This document shows, piece after piece, positions 10,466 to 23,700 of a DNA stretch of 64,000 nt. The notes beneath the pieces were generated by a model that worked only from the letters and a program-made list of their open reading frames with translations, was not told the origin of the DNA and did not search any database. Origin of the DNA: Lumbricus terrestris (lineage: Eukaryota > Annelida > Clitellata > Crassiclitellata > Lumbricidae). The position numbers and the translations under genes were made by a program. The stretch covers positions 43,899,284-43,963,283 of the forward strand of contig OX457050.1 of assembly GCA_949752735.1 (NCBI GenBank), given 5' to 3'. Position 1 is the stretch's first letter, and the number at the start of each line of letters is the position of its first letter.

Positions 10466-11941
10466 TTGAGGATGTCTCAACTGAAGCCGTTTTCTACAGA
10501 AGACCTTCGCCAGTTGTTGCTGTCCTCGCCATCGAAGTCGTGTGAGCTCGACCCGCTGCCGTCATTTCTCATCAAGGACTTCGTGGATGATCTTCTGCCG
10601 TTTTTGTTGTTACTTTGTAATACTGCATTGGGGGATGGGGCCCTTCCCTCTTCTCAGAAGCGGGCTATAGTTTTGCCTTCGCTTAAGCGTAGTACGTGGT
10701 CTTGATGTAAATGACATGGCCAATTATCGACCAATTTCTAATCTATCTTTCTTGTCAAAGATAGTTGAGAAATATGTATCGTTGCAGCTTATTAGTTACC
10801 TTGAAGCAAACTCCCTTCTGCCCAAGCAACAGTCAGGCTTCAGAAAATTTCATTCCACTGAATCTGTTTTAACACGCATTTTAGTTGACATGTATGCAGC
10901 TGTTGACCAGGGGCATGTATCACTTCTTGCTTTATTTGACGTGAGTGCGGCCTTTGACACCGTTGACCATGGCATTCTTTTAGAGCGCCTTGAAACGTCG
11001 TTTGGTGTCATTGACCGCCCACTGCTGTGGTTGCAGGCTTTTCTTTCTGAACGCAGCCAGTCTGTGGTTTTTGGTTCCACCCGGTCTGACTGGTCCAGAG
11101 TTTATTTTGGTCTTCCACAGGGTTCCATTTTAGGGCCTTTGCTTTACGTTTTATATACATCTGACATAAATAAGATTCTATCTTCTGTGGGGGTTGCTGC
11201 ACATCAATATGCTGATGACACACAGGCATATGTCCATGGTCCAGCTTTAGAGGCTATCTCACTTGTGGAAAAAATACTTATGACGTCGGAAACGATTGGT
11301 GCCTGGATGTCATCCAATCGCCTCAGGTTAAATCCTGGTAAAACACAATTTATTTGGGTTGGAAGTCGCGTGCAAATTTCTAAAATATATATGCAAAATC
11401 TGCAACATTGCTTTCCTGGCATGACTTTTTCTACCACTGTGCGTGATTTGGGTGTGACCTTGGACCAGGAATTGACTTTTTCTGATCACGTGAGGAATGT
11501 ATGTCGCACTTGTTTCTACCATCTTCGTCAAATTCGCTCGGTACGTCGCTCACTTACAACCAAAGCTGCCACTACTCTGATGCATGCATTTATATGCACG
11601 AGAGTTGACTATGGTAGTGCCATCTATGCGGGCTTAACTCTTTCACGCATTAATAAGTTGCAATCTGTCCTTAATGTAAATGTAAATGTAAATCTTCGAG
11701 AACTTCTCAGCGCCCACAAAAGCCACGTCAGGGAGACCAGCTTATTCACCGGCGCTAATGCTGCGGCCCGCCTGATTGGCGGCATACCAAAGTTTGGGCA
11801 TATATCAAGTTTTATACGGGAAGAACTGCACTGGTTGCCAATGCAAAAACGTATTGAATTTAAGATTTTATTGTTCATGCGTAATTGCCTAGCAGGCCAA
11901 GCTCCGATCTATCTTATGGAACTCTGTGTACCTGTGCTGTC
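10466..11941 (+). pseudogene. CR1/L2-like LINE reverse transcriptase, interrupted
   Basis: RT pattern in order: ELDPLPSFLIKDF, a frameshift at about 10690, NYRPISNLSFLSKI, LLALFDVSAAFDTVDH, GLPQGSILGPLLY, the catalytic YADDTQAY, WMSSNRLRLNPGKT, VRDLGVTLD and RLIGGIPKF. No endonuclease domain precedes it, so the copy is 5'-truncated. The ORF carries an in-frame retrotransposon-tail insertion (11677-11755), is cut by element H at 11942, continues at 12748-12809, is cut again by the 15.4-kb element, and finishes at 28226-28475. Confidence 0.9.
11677..11755 (-). mobile_element. Short LINE/SINE tail inserted in frame into the RT
   Basis: TAATG flanks both sides (11672-11676, 11756-11760). Inserted length plus one TSD copy is 84 bp, a multiple of three, so the RT frame stays open. 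It begins with (GTAAAT)n and contains CAGCGCCCACAAAAGCC and AGCTTATTCACCGGCGCT. The same phrases occur at 34730-34780 and 51225-51275, so this is the far 3' end of a minus-oriented copy of that LINE family or a SINE using its tail. Confidence 0.8.
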
Positions 11942-12747
11942 CGGGGAACGGACATTAGCCCCCCCGGACAAAAGCCCCCCCGGACATTAGCCCCCCCGGA
12001 CATTAGCCCCCCCGGACAAAAGCCCCCCCAAGGTAGGACATTAGCCCCCCCCCCAGTCCATTATACCATTACCTAAAAATGATGCACAAAATGTAACAAT
12101 GGGCCTAAGTTAAGCGAATAAGCCTGCATTGCACATTAGTTCAACATTGTAAGAATATGCAAAGTTAATTGAAGGTTTATTATGCAAAGGCCTATTATAA
12201 AACATTTAAAGGCATTAATTGTAGAACGCTGCGAACAACTCATTGTGCAAAGTCTCTCATAAATGTAAAAAATTATAAGTCCAACGTTTGTGAAATCTAG
12301 ATAAAAGTTTAATGCCTAACTGACTTTAACAAACCTTCGTTGTAGCCAAAACTGACACTTACAAGTAGGCCTACTTATACATGATTCCCATTCGCTCATT
12401 TCTCTAATCTATTTATCTATTGTTGTCGCAGTAGGACACTAAACAAATAGACAGTATAGGTCCTGTATACCATTCCCATTCGTTCATTTCAAATCTAAGT
12501 TTATAAGCTTAGGCCTACTGACACAATTAGGACCTGAATGACACTAAGAACTTTCGTTTGCATGTGAATGCCAGTGACAAGTAATCAGTTACTGCACTAT
12601 TCCATGATTTGTACAAAGGGGGGGGGCTTTTGTCCGGGGGGCTAATGTCCTAGGTAAAATCGGGGGGGCTTTTGTCCGGGGGGGCTAATGTCCGGGGGGG
12701 CTAATGTCCGGGGGGCTTTTGTCCGGGGGGGCTAATGTCCTACACCC
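11942..12747. mobile_element. Element H with GGACATTAGCCCCCC / GGACAAAAGCCCCCC ends
   Basis: Both ends are arrays of alternating GGACATTAGCCCCCC and GGACAAAAGCCCCCC units in inverted orientation (11950-12055 and 12618-12741). GTGCTGTCC occurs at both junctions (11934-11942 and 12748-12756), giving an 8- or 9-bp TSD. The 560 bp between the arrays is AT-rich and has no coding region. It interrupts the LINE RT, whose frame resumes directly afterwards (IPGRRFLRSATHGDLVVP). Confidence 0.85.
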
Positions 12748-12809
12748 GTGCTGTCCATCCCAGGCCGTAGATTCCTTCGCTCTGCTACGCATGGTGACCT
12801 GGTTGTCCC
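12748..12809 (+). pseudogene. LINE RT middle piece between two insertions
   Basis: About 60 bp that reads IPGRRFLRSATHGDLVVP, the usual segment after the RT thumb in CR1-like LINEs. It joins 11941 on the left and 28226 on the right once the two elements are discounted. Confidence 0.85.
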
Positions 12810-12854
12810 CCCAGGTAGCACACAAACGTTAATAAAACGTTGATAGATGGTTTG

Positions 12855-13640
12855 CGGACTCGTTCGTGTAACGTTTGCTTAAAACGTTCAAAAAACGTTA
12901 TTTTGGCCGTTCTTCTGACGTGTATAAAACGATTACATTTAACGTTGAAAAAACGTTAATTCGATGTTAAAATAACGTTTATATAACGTTGATGAAACGA
13001 TTTTTTAACGCTAGGTTAACGTTTGATCAAAACGTTCATAAAGCGTTATTTTGGCCGTTCTTCTGACGTGTATAAAACGATTACTATTAACGTTGAAAAA
13101 ACGTTAATTCGATGTTAAAATAACGTTTATATAACGTTGATGAAACGATTTTTTAACGCTAGGTTAACGTTTGACCAAAACGTTCTTAAAGCGTTATTTT
13201 GGCCGTTCTTCTGACGTTTATAAAACGATTACAATTAACGTTTAAAAAACGTTAATTCTACGATAATATAACGTTTATATAAGGTTGATGCAACGATTTT
13301 TTAACGCTAGGTTAACGTTTGATCAAAACGTTCATAAAGCGTTATTTTGGCCGTTCTTCTGACGTTTATAAAACGAGTACAATTAACGTTTAAAAAACGT
13401 TAATTCTACGATAATATAACGTTTATATAAGGTTGATGCAACGATTTTTTAACGCTAGGTTTACGTTTGATCAAAACGTTCATAAAGCGTTATTTTGGCC
13501 GTTCTTCTGACGTTTATAAAACGAGTACAACTAACGTTAAAAAGTCAATTCGATGATAATATAACGTTTATACAATGTGGAAGGCAACGATTCTTTCACA
13601 TTAGGTTGACGTTTGATCAAAACGTTTATTAAATGATTAT
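12855..13640 (+). repeat. 148-bp tandem repeat, left arm of the AACGTT element
   Basis: The phrase TTTTGGCCGTTCTTCTGACG occurs at 12901, 13049, 13197, 13345 and 13493, an exact 148-bp period over five units. Each unit contains several AACGTT sites and CGATTTTTTAACGCTAGGT. Later units diverge slightly toward the interior. Confidence 0.95.
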
Positions 13641-14770
13641 TCACAATAAAGGCAGAAAGTGCAAAACAAGAAGTAATCTTTACTACCGTGAAATAAACGT
13701 TCACACACACACACACGTTAAAACTATGTACAAAAAGTAAAGATCACAACATGACACCTAAAAACATCTTGTCACTATATCTGAAGCCATGCATGGCAAG
13801 TTTTTTAAACACAGAACTTTGTAGAAATCTGCAATAGATATTTACTACGGTGAGATACGATAAATGTCCACCCTTTTAAACCATACGTATAAAAGTAAAA
13901 ACCACAACTGATCTGAAGAAGCAATGGCAAGTCCTTTTAAACACAGTCGTTCTAGAAATCTGCAATAAATCTTTACTTATGTGAGATAAGGTAAATGTCC
14001 TCACCTTGAAACCATAAGCACAAGAGTAAAATGTACAACTGATCTGAAGCAGCCATGGCAAGTCCTTTTAAATACAGAACTTCGTAGAAATCTGCAATAA
14101 ATCTTTATACTACTGTGAGATATATATCCACACTTTAAAATCATACGCACAACATGTCATCAAAAACATCTTATCACCAAATCTGAGGCAGCAATGGCAA
14201 GTTGCTACAGTAAATTCTTCCAACCCTTGCACTGTATATTTAGGACAATGTGTAACAGCCTACTAATTTCTTTTGTGATTTTACATGCATACAAAAAGAC
14301 ATAATATACAGACACACATGCAAGCATACATACAATTATACACACATATGTACATACAGGACTTACAGGTCTGCAATCATACATATACACAAACAATAAT
14401 ACATTCATGCACATAGAGGTCTTATTTTTTATGACTTTAGCAATAAAGCTCGAAATCGACCTGTGGCTAGAAACAATGGATCCGGGAACTTTGTGGAAAT
14501 TTGCAATTAATCTCTACTACTGTGAGATAGACATCCACATTTTAAAACTATACTTGCAAAAGTAAAGAGCACAAAAGTTATATAAATTTTCGGAATGAAT
14601 GAATGAATGAGACCAAAAATATTTTGTCACTATATCTGAAGTAGACGAGGCAAGTCGTTTAAACCCCGAAATTTGTAGAAATATGCATTTAGTCTTTACT
14701 ACTATCGTGAGACAAACACCCACACTTTAAAACGATACATATACGCCTACGAACAATAAAAACCTCACAA
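13640..14770 (+). repeat. Degenerate tandem repeat
   Basis: Worn units repeat in the order CTTTACTAC..GTGAGATA, CACACTTTAAAAC.ATAC, AAAAACATCTTGTCAC.ATATCTGAAGC, GGCAAGTCCTTTTAAACACAG, TTGTAGAAATCTGCAATAAA. Six or seven copies of variable length are recognisable (for example near 13680, 13850, 13975, 14110, 14515 and 14695). A patch of cytosine-adenine-rich DNA lies at 14280-14400. No gene. Confidence 0.75.
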
Positions 14771-15491
14771 CGTGTCAGTTTGTGAATTGATTTAGATTGT
14801 GTGATGCCTGTAGAATGACATTGATTTCCACTCGTATCCTGCAGTCGTCATCACGCTCAGTGGTAAATTTCATCCAGTCTTTGATTCGACCATCTGCGTC
14901 AGATGCATTTGACGAGATCGGATTCATTCGTAGCCTACATGCACCTCCTGTGGCAAAACATAATAAATGCACAATTACAACGCAAAATTTACACATGAGG
15001 CTAAAATGCATTGTAATTTGCAGTTGTAGCAAATTAGACCACTTAAACTCGGAAATAATCAGAAATAATGGTTTAAACTCTAAAGTATCGATTTGTTTAC
15101 GATCATGGATAAGAGAAGCAGGGTGGTTTTTATCAAATGTATCATGTGAATAATGATCATATTCGATCCGAATATATATATATAGGCCTATTACTAAATA
15201 ATAAATATGCTATTATGAAAAGGACTAAATTTAAATTAATAATAATTTGTATTTTATAAGCAAATAAATTAAAGTTATCAGCAAGTTTCAGGATTTTTAT
15301 ACCATTAGACAGACACTTTATTATGATATTAATTTATTGATCAGGTCTACCAGAACGTTTTGTTCAGTCAGAGTCAGGTCTCTTGGAAGGTAGGAGATTG
15401 GAAGGATTTTGCTAGAGAATTTTAATAGCGTAGATAAGCTAGTTACTTATGTGTGCGTGTGTGTGCTCGTGTGTGTGTGTGTGGTGTGTGT

Positions 15492-15551
<60 letters not shown>

Positions 15552-16090
15552 TACATATATGCGCCTCGCCGATCTCCGAAGGATGTCTGTTTGTGGTCTC
15601 CCATAAATCTTGTTCCCAGAAGTTGGAGTAGAGTAGGCCTACATATCACATAGGAAAATGACTAAATCAGTAGTTGACTGTGCCAGTAATTTTCAAACTT
15701 ACTGATAACTACAGAAGTCAAAGACATTGCTGAAAAGCCATTTTCGATCACGCTCTTTGCAATTTCACGCACAATCATTTTCGTAAGGGAGATGTCTTAG
15801 ACGTCGTCTGGTGCGGTCTCTGGCAGACGTCCGACAAACAGCTAGAGCTGCTGCTGTTTTGAATCTAAGTAAAATTAAAATAGCAGAAAACAGAGCATCC
15901 AGATGCAAGAGAAGTGCTTAGTGTTAGAGTTATAACAAAGGGAACACTTGCTGTAGTTTTATGTCAAGTTCTCATAACTACTGTAGCAGGAATGGGGACC
16001 ATTTAACATGTGGTAGAACAGTGGAGGTTAGAAAACACAGAATTGTGAGCGGTACATATAGAAAGGAGTTAGAACTGTGTGTATATATGT

Positions 16091-16139
<49 letters not shown>

Positions 16140-16473
16140 TGTGTGTGCAACTATACCATGTCTATACGATATGCATGCCATATTCTGTAGATTCCAAGTG
16201 ACTTATTATCTTTCTTCCATATGGAACTTATATCAATCAATCAATCAATCAATCAACCAACCAATTAAACAATCAGAATTTACATAATTTACATGATTTA
16301 GTGATTTCCTATATAGCAGATTGCTAATGAGAGACATGAAACTTCAAACTATGCTCGTATTATGCAGTACATTCCTGCAACATCACAGCATTTTCTACTA
16401 GGCTTATGCATTGTTTAGACATTTAAGTAAAATTTCCGTACAATTTTTCAAGTAGGGCTTAATGAGTCCAAAC

Positions 16474-16477
<4 letters not shown>
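14771..16477. repeat. Spacer with two (GT)n microsatellites
   Basis: (GT)n runs occupy about 15449-15546 and 16076-16148. An 85-118 codon open frame exists on each strand at 14775-15153, but the two overlap antiparallel and show no known domain. A short (ATCA)n run is at 16233-16255. Nothing else recognisable. Confidence 0.6.
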
Positions 16478-16534
<57 letters not shown>

Positions 16535-18109
16535 TCGATTGTAAACATAACAAGTCAACCCCAGTAAAAATTTAATGAGTTAGGCCTATTCATCTTTCAC
16601 AGATAGAATTAATAATGAGCGGTTACATCACTAATGTTGCATGTGTTGATAGCAAAATATGTGACCCAGACCAATAAACCAGGTAGATCATAATTATTTT
16701 AGCAACTAGTTTACTAAAGTGAAGAATAAGTAATGCATAGGCCTACACAAAAACTTTTTAAAAACGAGGAGAAATTTATTTGTAGGCCCTGTAAAGCTGA
16801 CTTTGGGGAATATGCTACTTCAGAACAGTAAGCTATTTTGTAGCTCACCTGAATTTCATTGCCCAAAGTATGGGAGTAGCAGAACGAGGCCTTGCATGGT
16901 AGTTTAGAGGAATGTTGATCCGCTATGTATACAGTGTCTCTTTGTCTAGGGCTGAAATTCCCCCGCGCACTCTAGTATACAGACGCTGTGCAGACTGCAT
17001 GGTACCCTGGTTCGAGTGGTCGCTCTCTGCCGCTGCAACCGGTCCGTTGCTAATGGCTTTGCCGAACACACCCAACCGACTGTCGTTAACATAATGACCA
17101 CCACCATGACCCCATATGACACCGGCCTCCGGGAGATAATTTAATTTAATGTAATTACAAACAACCTGCTATAAGACGCAGCCTTTACCCGTGGCACTGC
17201 AATCAATGCATGGGTGCGCAGATAGATACACGTAGAACCCGATATGTCTTCAGAGAGACGTCGTAAAGGAACGATGAGAAGAGAAGGGAAGAAGTGAATG
17301 GGAGGGAAGAAACGAATGAGAGAATGAAAGAAAGGACGAATCAAGGAAGAGAAAGAGAAGACGAAGTCTATGGTATGAAGAGAGTGAGGAAGTAACGATC
17401 AATAAATAATCTTTAAAAAATGTAAATAACGGTCAGAAGAAGGATGGGGGACTGCATTGAGGAGGCGCCCTTTCGTCACATCACTTATTGCAGAACATCT
17501 GTAGCTATATAATCGATTATAATTATAGACGTCACACACGATCACACATCACTATAGTATTGTATATTAATTATGCATATACTATAATGTACATATTATA
17601 TGTATGTGTGTGTATGTATGAGCAATTGTAATAGCGCCTTTTCAAGATTACTACTCGGAGGCGCTCCTGAGTACATGTCTCTGTCTCCGTCTGTCTGTCT
17701 TGCTGTCTGTCTCTATCTCTCTCACTCGCTCTATGTGAGACTATTAACTTTGCATTTCGGACTTGCCTATGCTATAGACCTATGTGAAATCCACGCCTTC
17801 CACATATTGCGTATACACTGATCGGATAGATGGGGTGGGGAATATGGTTGAAAGATAGACCTGACAAACTTACTCAAACATTATTAATATTATGTAAGAA
17901 GAAAGATAATAACACGAATAAAACTATTTATAGCCCTAATTCCTTTCATCCAGTACTTGGCCTGTATATTTCACCTATAATAATACTGTGAAATGATTTT
18001 GGAACATTAAAATAATGTCTGTACACCCAGTCTGAGTAACAGGCCTGAACGTTACCACATCGTTACGGAATATATAGGCCTAGTAATATATAGTATATAG
18101 TATATAGTG
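16478..18109. other. (AT)n microsatellite and unassigned spacer
   Basis: (AT)n runs from 16478 to about 16532. Near 17637 the string AATAGCGCCTTTTCAAGATT, then GGAGGCGCTCCTGAG, is an isolated minus-strand retrotransposon tail related to the SINE. TAGGCCTA occurs at 16581, 16738 and 18074. No gene is recognisable. Confidence 0.5.
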
Positions 18110-18341
18110 TGGGGCGCGGTGGAACAGTGGTGGCGTCGTTGCCTTGAAGCCGGAAGGTTCGATTTCGAATCCATCTCAAGTCGCCGCGTAGGGACCTTGG
18201 GCAAGTCCTTCACTCGCAATTGCTCAGCGCGTAGGCGGGAAACTCCGATGCAGTGTCCGCTCTGCAGTCGGGAGCGCCTCTGAGTAGAGAGATTGAAGAG
18301 GAGCTATAACAAGTGCGCATACAAACAAACAAACAAACAAA
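18110..18341 (+). mobile_element. tRNA-derived SINE (plus strand)
   Basis: It begins GGGGCGCGGTGGAACAGTGG with an A-box-like GTGGAACAGTGG and a B-box-like GGTTCGATTTC at about 18156. The body has GGACCTTGGGCAAGTCCTTC, then the 3' part TCGGGAGCGCCTCTGAG and GAGCTATAACAAG, and the end is (CAAA)n. The order matches the minus copy at 10046-10268. RNA polymerase III transcription from the internal boxes is expected for the family. Confidence 0.85.
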
Positions 18342-18379
18342 TAGTAACAATCTTTATCTATGACGCGAGGAACTTGATT

Positions 18380-19775
18380 TTATGACTCAATCCATCTGTC
18401 AATCTGCCGTCTATTTGCCTGTCCATCCTTCCATCCGTGCATCTATCCATCCGCCCATCCATCCATCGATCCATCCATTCTTTCATCGGTGCATCTATCC
18501 ATGCATCCACCCATCCAGCCATACATACTTACATCCATCCATCCATCCATCCATCTATCCATACATAGTACATACATCCATCGATCTATCCATCCTTCCA
18601 TCCGTGCATCTATCCATGCATCCACCCTTACATACTTACATCCATCCATCCATCCATCCATCCATCCATATATCCTTCCATCCAAAGAAAGAATGGACTA
18701 GTGTTGCGACAGCATTATACGTTAGTGAACGAGCAATTCTGTGAAGTTGACGCAGTTGATAGCAACAGTCTCGAGCAAGTCGATAAATGAGAGAAGCAAA
18801 CGTGAGCTCTTGCATGGTCCAAGAGGACACCAAGGTCACGGACCGTTTTGAGAAGGTATAACTGGAGAAATCAGTCACATGCAAGTGCAGCAAAGTCAAT
18901 TTTAGAAAGTTGCTTACGATTGCCTCCTATTATCATGCAGTAACATTTAGTCTTACATGGATTTAGGCGCAATCAGTTAGACGACATCCATGTTTCTAGG
19001 GCATATACATTATATAATACATCTATACGCCCATCCATTCATTCCATCCGTCCATCCATACATCCGTCTACCCATCAATACACCGATCCATCCATAGATA
19101 TACATCCGTCCGTCCGCCCATCCATCCATCCATCCATACATCCATTCATCCATCCATCCTTCCATCCCTCCATCCATACTTCCATGCATCCATACATATA
19201 TACATCCTTCCGTCCATCCATCCATCCATACATCCATCCATCCATCTATTCTTACATCTATCCATCCCTCCATCCATCCATTCATCCATCCATCCTTCCA
19301 TCCCTCCATCCATACTTCCATGCATCCATGCATATATACATCCGTCCATTCTTCCGTTCATCCGTCCATCTATCCACCTGTATATAGATCCATCCATACA
19401 TCCATGCATCCAAGCATCCATCTATCCATATATGCATCGATTCCCATCCATCTTTCCATCCATTAGTCCATCCATTCATCCATCTATCCATCCATCCATA
19501 TTTATCCATACATACATCCATCTATACTTACATACATACATACATACATACACGCATACATACATTCATACATACATTCATACCTACCTACCTACCTACC
19601 TACCTACATGCATACATACATACATACATACATACATACATACATACATACATACATACATACATACATACATACATACATACATACATACATACATACA
19701 TACATACATACATACATACATACATACATACATACATACATACATACATACATACATGCTTACATACATATGTTA
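18380..19775 (+). repeat. Long (ATCC)n and (ACAT)n microsatellite
   Basis: (CATC) tetramers run 18385-18685 and 19010-19505, then (ACAT) tetramers run to about 19770. A LINE fragment sits between the two (ATCC) blocks. Long open frames on both strands (rich in H, P, I or M, D, G, W) are only tetranucleotide translations. Confidence 0.95.
18690..18990 (-). pseudogene. CR1-like LINE RT fragment embedded in microsatellite
   Basis: The minus strand reads, across frames, SSN.LRLNPCKTK, TVRDLGVLLDHA and [25 protein letters not shown], which is the RT thumb and connection region of CR1-like LINEs. Stops and frameshifts break it. It is flanked by (ATCC)n on both sides. Confidence 0.75.
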
Positions 19776-20765
19776 TGTTCTAATGCCCTCTTTACTTCTA
19801 TCCTTTGTGACCACGGTCATGTCCTCCATTATAAAATAAACCAAGATATTGTTTAAACGTTTCTGGAACATTGGAATAATGATTGTAGCCTAACAATATA
19901 TGCAGACGTTAACGCAACGTTATGTAAACGACTGAATGTTGGATGTCAAACAAATTGTCTAAATATTAAGATGGACTCCATAAAGAATTAATTTTGAATT
20001 CGACTGGCCTACAAGACGCATTTGATGTTGGTTGAACCAATTAATCTTTATGGGAAATACTAGGCTATATGCCTGTCGAATTGTTTATGCAACAATAAAA
20101 TAACGTTGGTAACCGAACGTTATATGCGCATGTTCCCAAACCGTTACGAAAACGTCTGAAAGTTTCATACAGACTAATTATTACAAATTCCCCTTAATAT
20201 TGACAAGGATTCCATAATTTTGAATTCAACTGGTACAAGACACAATTGATATTGATTGAAACAATCCCTCTAGCCGAAACGTATCTGGAACACCAGAATA
20301 ACGTTTTCAGCCTAGTGTTATAGACAAAACGTTCCCACGACGTTATGTAAACGTGTGGAAGTTGGATAGAATAATAACACGCTGGCATCATAGGCGCAAC
20401 CACCCTATGGGACCCACGGGACGCGTCCCCTCCAGCTTTTGAGTGGTCCCCTAACTTCATGATTATGGTCCACCCCAACTTTTAGGACGTGATTCATTAT
20501 GGTCCCCCCCAACTTTTAGGACGTGATTGCGTCCATGGCTGGCATAGAGAGCAAGAAGTAACGAGTTCGAGCCCCCATTGAGAGAACATGCTTTATATAG
20601 GCTGCTATAATTAGCGCCTATTATTGAAGGCTGTAGGCTATGTTTTTATAGTGTAGTTAAGATTTGCGTATTCTGTTATCTGCATTCTTCTGAATTGTTT
20701 AAACTGCATAAGTGTAGACTGTAAAAGGTTTCGTCCTCTCAACCAGATTCTTTAATAAATGAAAA
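19776..20765. other. AACGTT-type spacer of the large element
   Basis: Low-copy DNA with scattered AACGTT, GAAACGTTTCTGGAACAT and GAATAACGT phrases, apparently the divergent outer units of the satellite that follows. It contains the hAT MITE at 20389-20537. No gene. Confidence 0.6.
20389..20537. mobile_element. 149-bp hAT-type MITE
   Basis: Perfect 8-bp TSD GCTGGCAT at 20381-20388 and 20538-20545. The ends are CATAGGCGCAA on the left and CATGGACGCAA on the complemented right. The interior has GGTCCMCCCCAACTTTTAGG twice. It is too small to encode anything. Confidence 0.9.
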
Positions 20766-23700
20766 TTGTTATCTAATGAATTGCCTTAATATAACTGGGA
20801 TTCCATAAACGACCAATTATGGGTTCAATTGGTACAAGACGCAGTGCATATGTGTCGAAACAATCCGCCTTTATAGACAATTGACCAACATTCTGCTGAA
20901 ACGTTTCTGGAACATTGGAATAACGTCTATAGCCTAACGTTGTTTACAAACGTTTCTGAAACGTGGCGAAAACGTCTAAAAGTTGGATATCTAATAAATT
21001 GTCTTAATACAAGAGGGATTCCATAAACGACCAATTATGGGTTCAATTGGTACAAGACGCAGTGCATATGTGTCGAAACAATCCGTCTTTATAGACAATT
21101 GACCAACATTCTGCTGAAACGTTTCTGGAACATTGGAATAACGTCTATAGCCTAACGTTGTTTACAAACGTTTCTGAAACGTGGCGAAAACGTCTAAAAG
21201 TTGGATATCTAATAAATTGTCTTAATACAAGAGGGATTCCATAAACGACCAATTATGGGTTCAATTGGTACAAGACGCAGTGCATGTGTGTCGAAACAAT
21301 CCGTCTTTGTAGACAATTGGCCAACATCCTGCTGAAACGTTTCTGAAACATTTGAATAACGTTTGAAGCCTACGTTGTACATAAACGTTTCTGAAACGTT
21401 GCGAAAACGTCTAAAAGTTGGATATCTAATAAATTGTCTTAATACAAGAGGGATTCCATAAACGACCAATTATGGGTTCAATTGGTACAAGACGCAGTGC
21501 ATGTGTGTCGAAACAATCCGTCTTTGTAGACAATTGGCCAACATCCTGCTGAAACGTTTCTGAAACATTTGAATAACGTTTGAAGCCTACGTTGTACATA
21601 AACGTTTCTGAAACGTTGCGAAAACGTCTAAAAGTTGGATATCTAATAAATTGTCTTAATACAAGAGGGATTCCATAAACGACCAATTATGGGTTCAATT
21701 GGTACAAGACGCAGTGCATATGTGTCGAAACAATCCGTCTTTATAGACAATTGACCAACATTCTGCTGAAACGTTTCTGGAACATTGGAATAACGTCTAT
21801 AGCCTAACGTTGTTTACAAACGTTTCTGAAACGTGGCGAAAACGTCTAAAAGTTGGATATCTAATAAATTGTCTTAATACAAGAGGGATTCCATAAACGA
21901 CCAATTATGGGTTCAATTGGTACAAGACGCAGTGCATATGTGTCGAAACAATCCGTCTTTATAGACAATTGACCAACATTCTGCTGAAACGTTTCTGAAA
22001 CATTGGAATAACGTCTATAGCCTAACGTTGTTTACAAACGTTTCTGAAACGTGGCGAAAACGTCTAAAAGTTGGATATCTAATAAATTGTCTTAATACAA
22101 GAGGGATTCCATAAACGACCAATTATGGGTTCAATTGGTACAAGACGCAGTGCATGTGTGTCGAAACAATCCGTCTTTGTAGACAATTGGCCAACATCCT
22201 GCTGAAACGTTTCTGAAACATTTGAATAACGTTTGAAGCCTACGTTGTACATAAACGTTTCTGAAACGTTGCGAAAACGTCTAAAAGTTGGATATCTAAT
22301 AAATTGTCTTAATACAAGAGGGATTCCATAAACGACCAATTATGGGTTCAATTGGTACAAGACGCAGTGCATATGTGTCGAAACAATCCGTCTTTATAGA
22401 CAATTGACCAACATTCTGCTGAAACGTTTCTGGAACATTGGAATAACGTCTATAGCCTAACGTTGTTTACAAACGTTTCTGAAACGTGGCGAAAACGTCT
22501 AAAAGTTGGATATCTAATAAATTGTCTTAATACAAGAGGGATTCCATAAACGACCAATTATGGGTTCAATTGGTACAAGACGCAGTGCATATGTGTCGAA
22601 ACAATCCGTCTTTATAGACAATTGACCAACATTCTGCTGAAACGTTTCTGAAACATTTGAATAACGTTTGAAGCCTACGTTGTACATAAACGTTTCTGAA
22701 ACGTTGCGAAAACGTCTAAAAGTTGGATATCTAATAAATTGTCTTAATACAAGAGGGATTCCATAAACGACCAATTATGGGTTCAATTGGTACAAGACGC
22801 AGTGCATATGTGTCGAAACAATCCGTCTTTATAGACAATTGACCAACATTGAATTTCTGCTGAAACGTTTCTGAAACATTGGAATAACGTCTATAGCCTA
22901 ACGTTGTTTACAAACGTTTCTGAAATGTGGCGAAAACGTCTAAAAGTTGGATATCTAATAAATTGTCTTAATACAAGAGGGATTCCATAAACGACCAATT
23001 ATGGGTTCAATTGGTACAAGACGCAGTGCATGTGTGTCGAAACAATCCGTCTTTGTAGACAATTGGCCAACATCCTGCTGAAACGTTTCTGAAACATTTG
23101 AATAACGTTTGAAGCCTACGTTGTACATAAACGTTTCTGAAACGTTGCGAAAACGTCTAAAAGTTGGATATCTAATAAATTGTCTTAATACAAGAGGGAT
23201 TCCATAAACGACCAATTATGGGTTCAATTGGTACAAGACGCAGTGCATGTGTGTCGAAACAATCCGTCTTTGTAGACAATTGGCCAACATCCTGCTGAAA
23301 CGTTTCTGAAACATTTGAATAACGTTTGAAGCCTACGTTGTACATAAACGTTTCTGAAACGTTGCGAAAACGTCTAAAAGTTGGATATCTAATAAATTGT
23401 CTTAATACAAGAGGGATTCCATAAACGACCAATTATGGGTTCAATTGGTACAAGACGCAGTGCATATGTGTCGAAACAATCCGTCTTTATAGACAATTGA
23501 CCAACATTCTGCTGAAACGTTTCTGGAACATTGGAATAACGTCTATAGCCTAACGTTGTTTACAAACGTTTCTGAAACGTGGCGAAAACGTCTAAAAGTT
23601 GGATATCTAATAAATTTTCTTAATACAAGAGGGATTCCATAAACGACCAATTATGGGTTCAATTGGTACAAGACGCAGTGCATATGTGTCGAAACAATCC

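Noticed and set aside
14775..15153. Antiparallel 85- and 118-codon frames
   Set aside because: They overlap on opposite strands, lack domains and lie in spacer of the AACGTT element.
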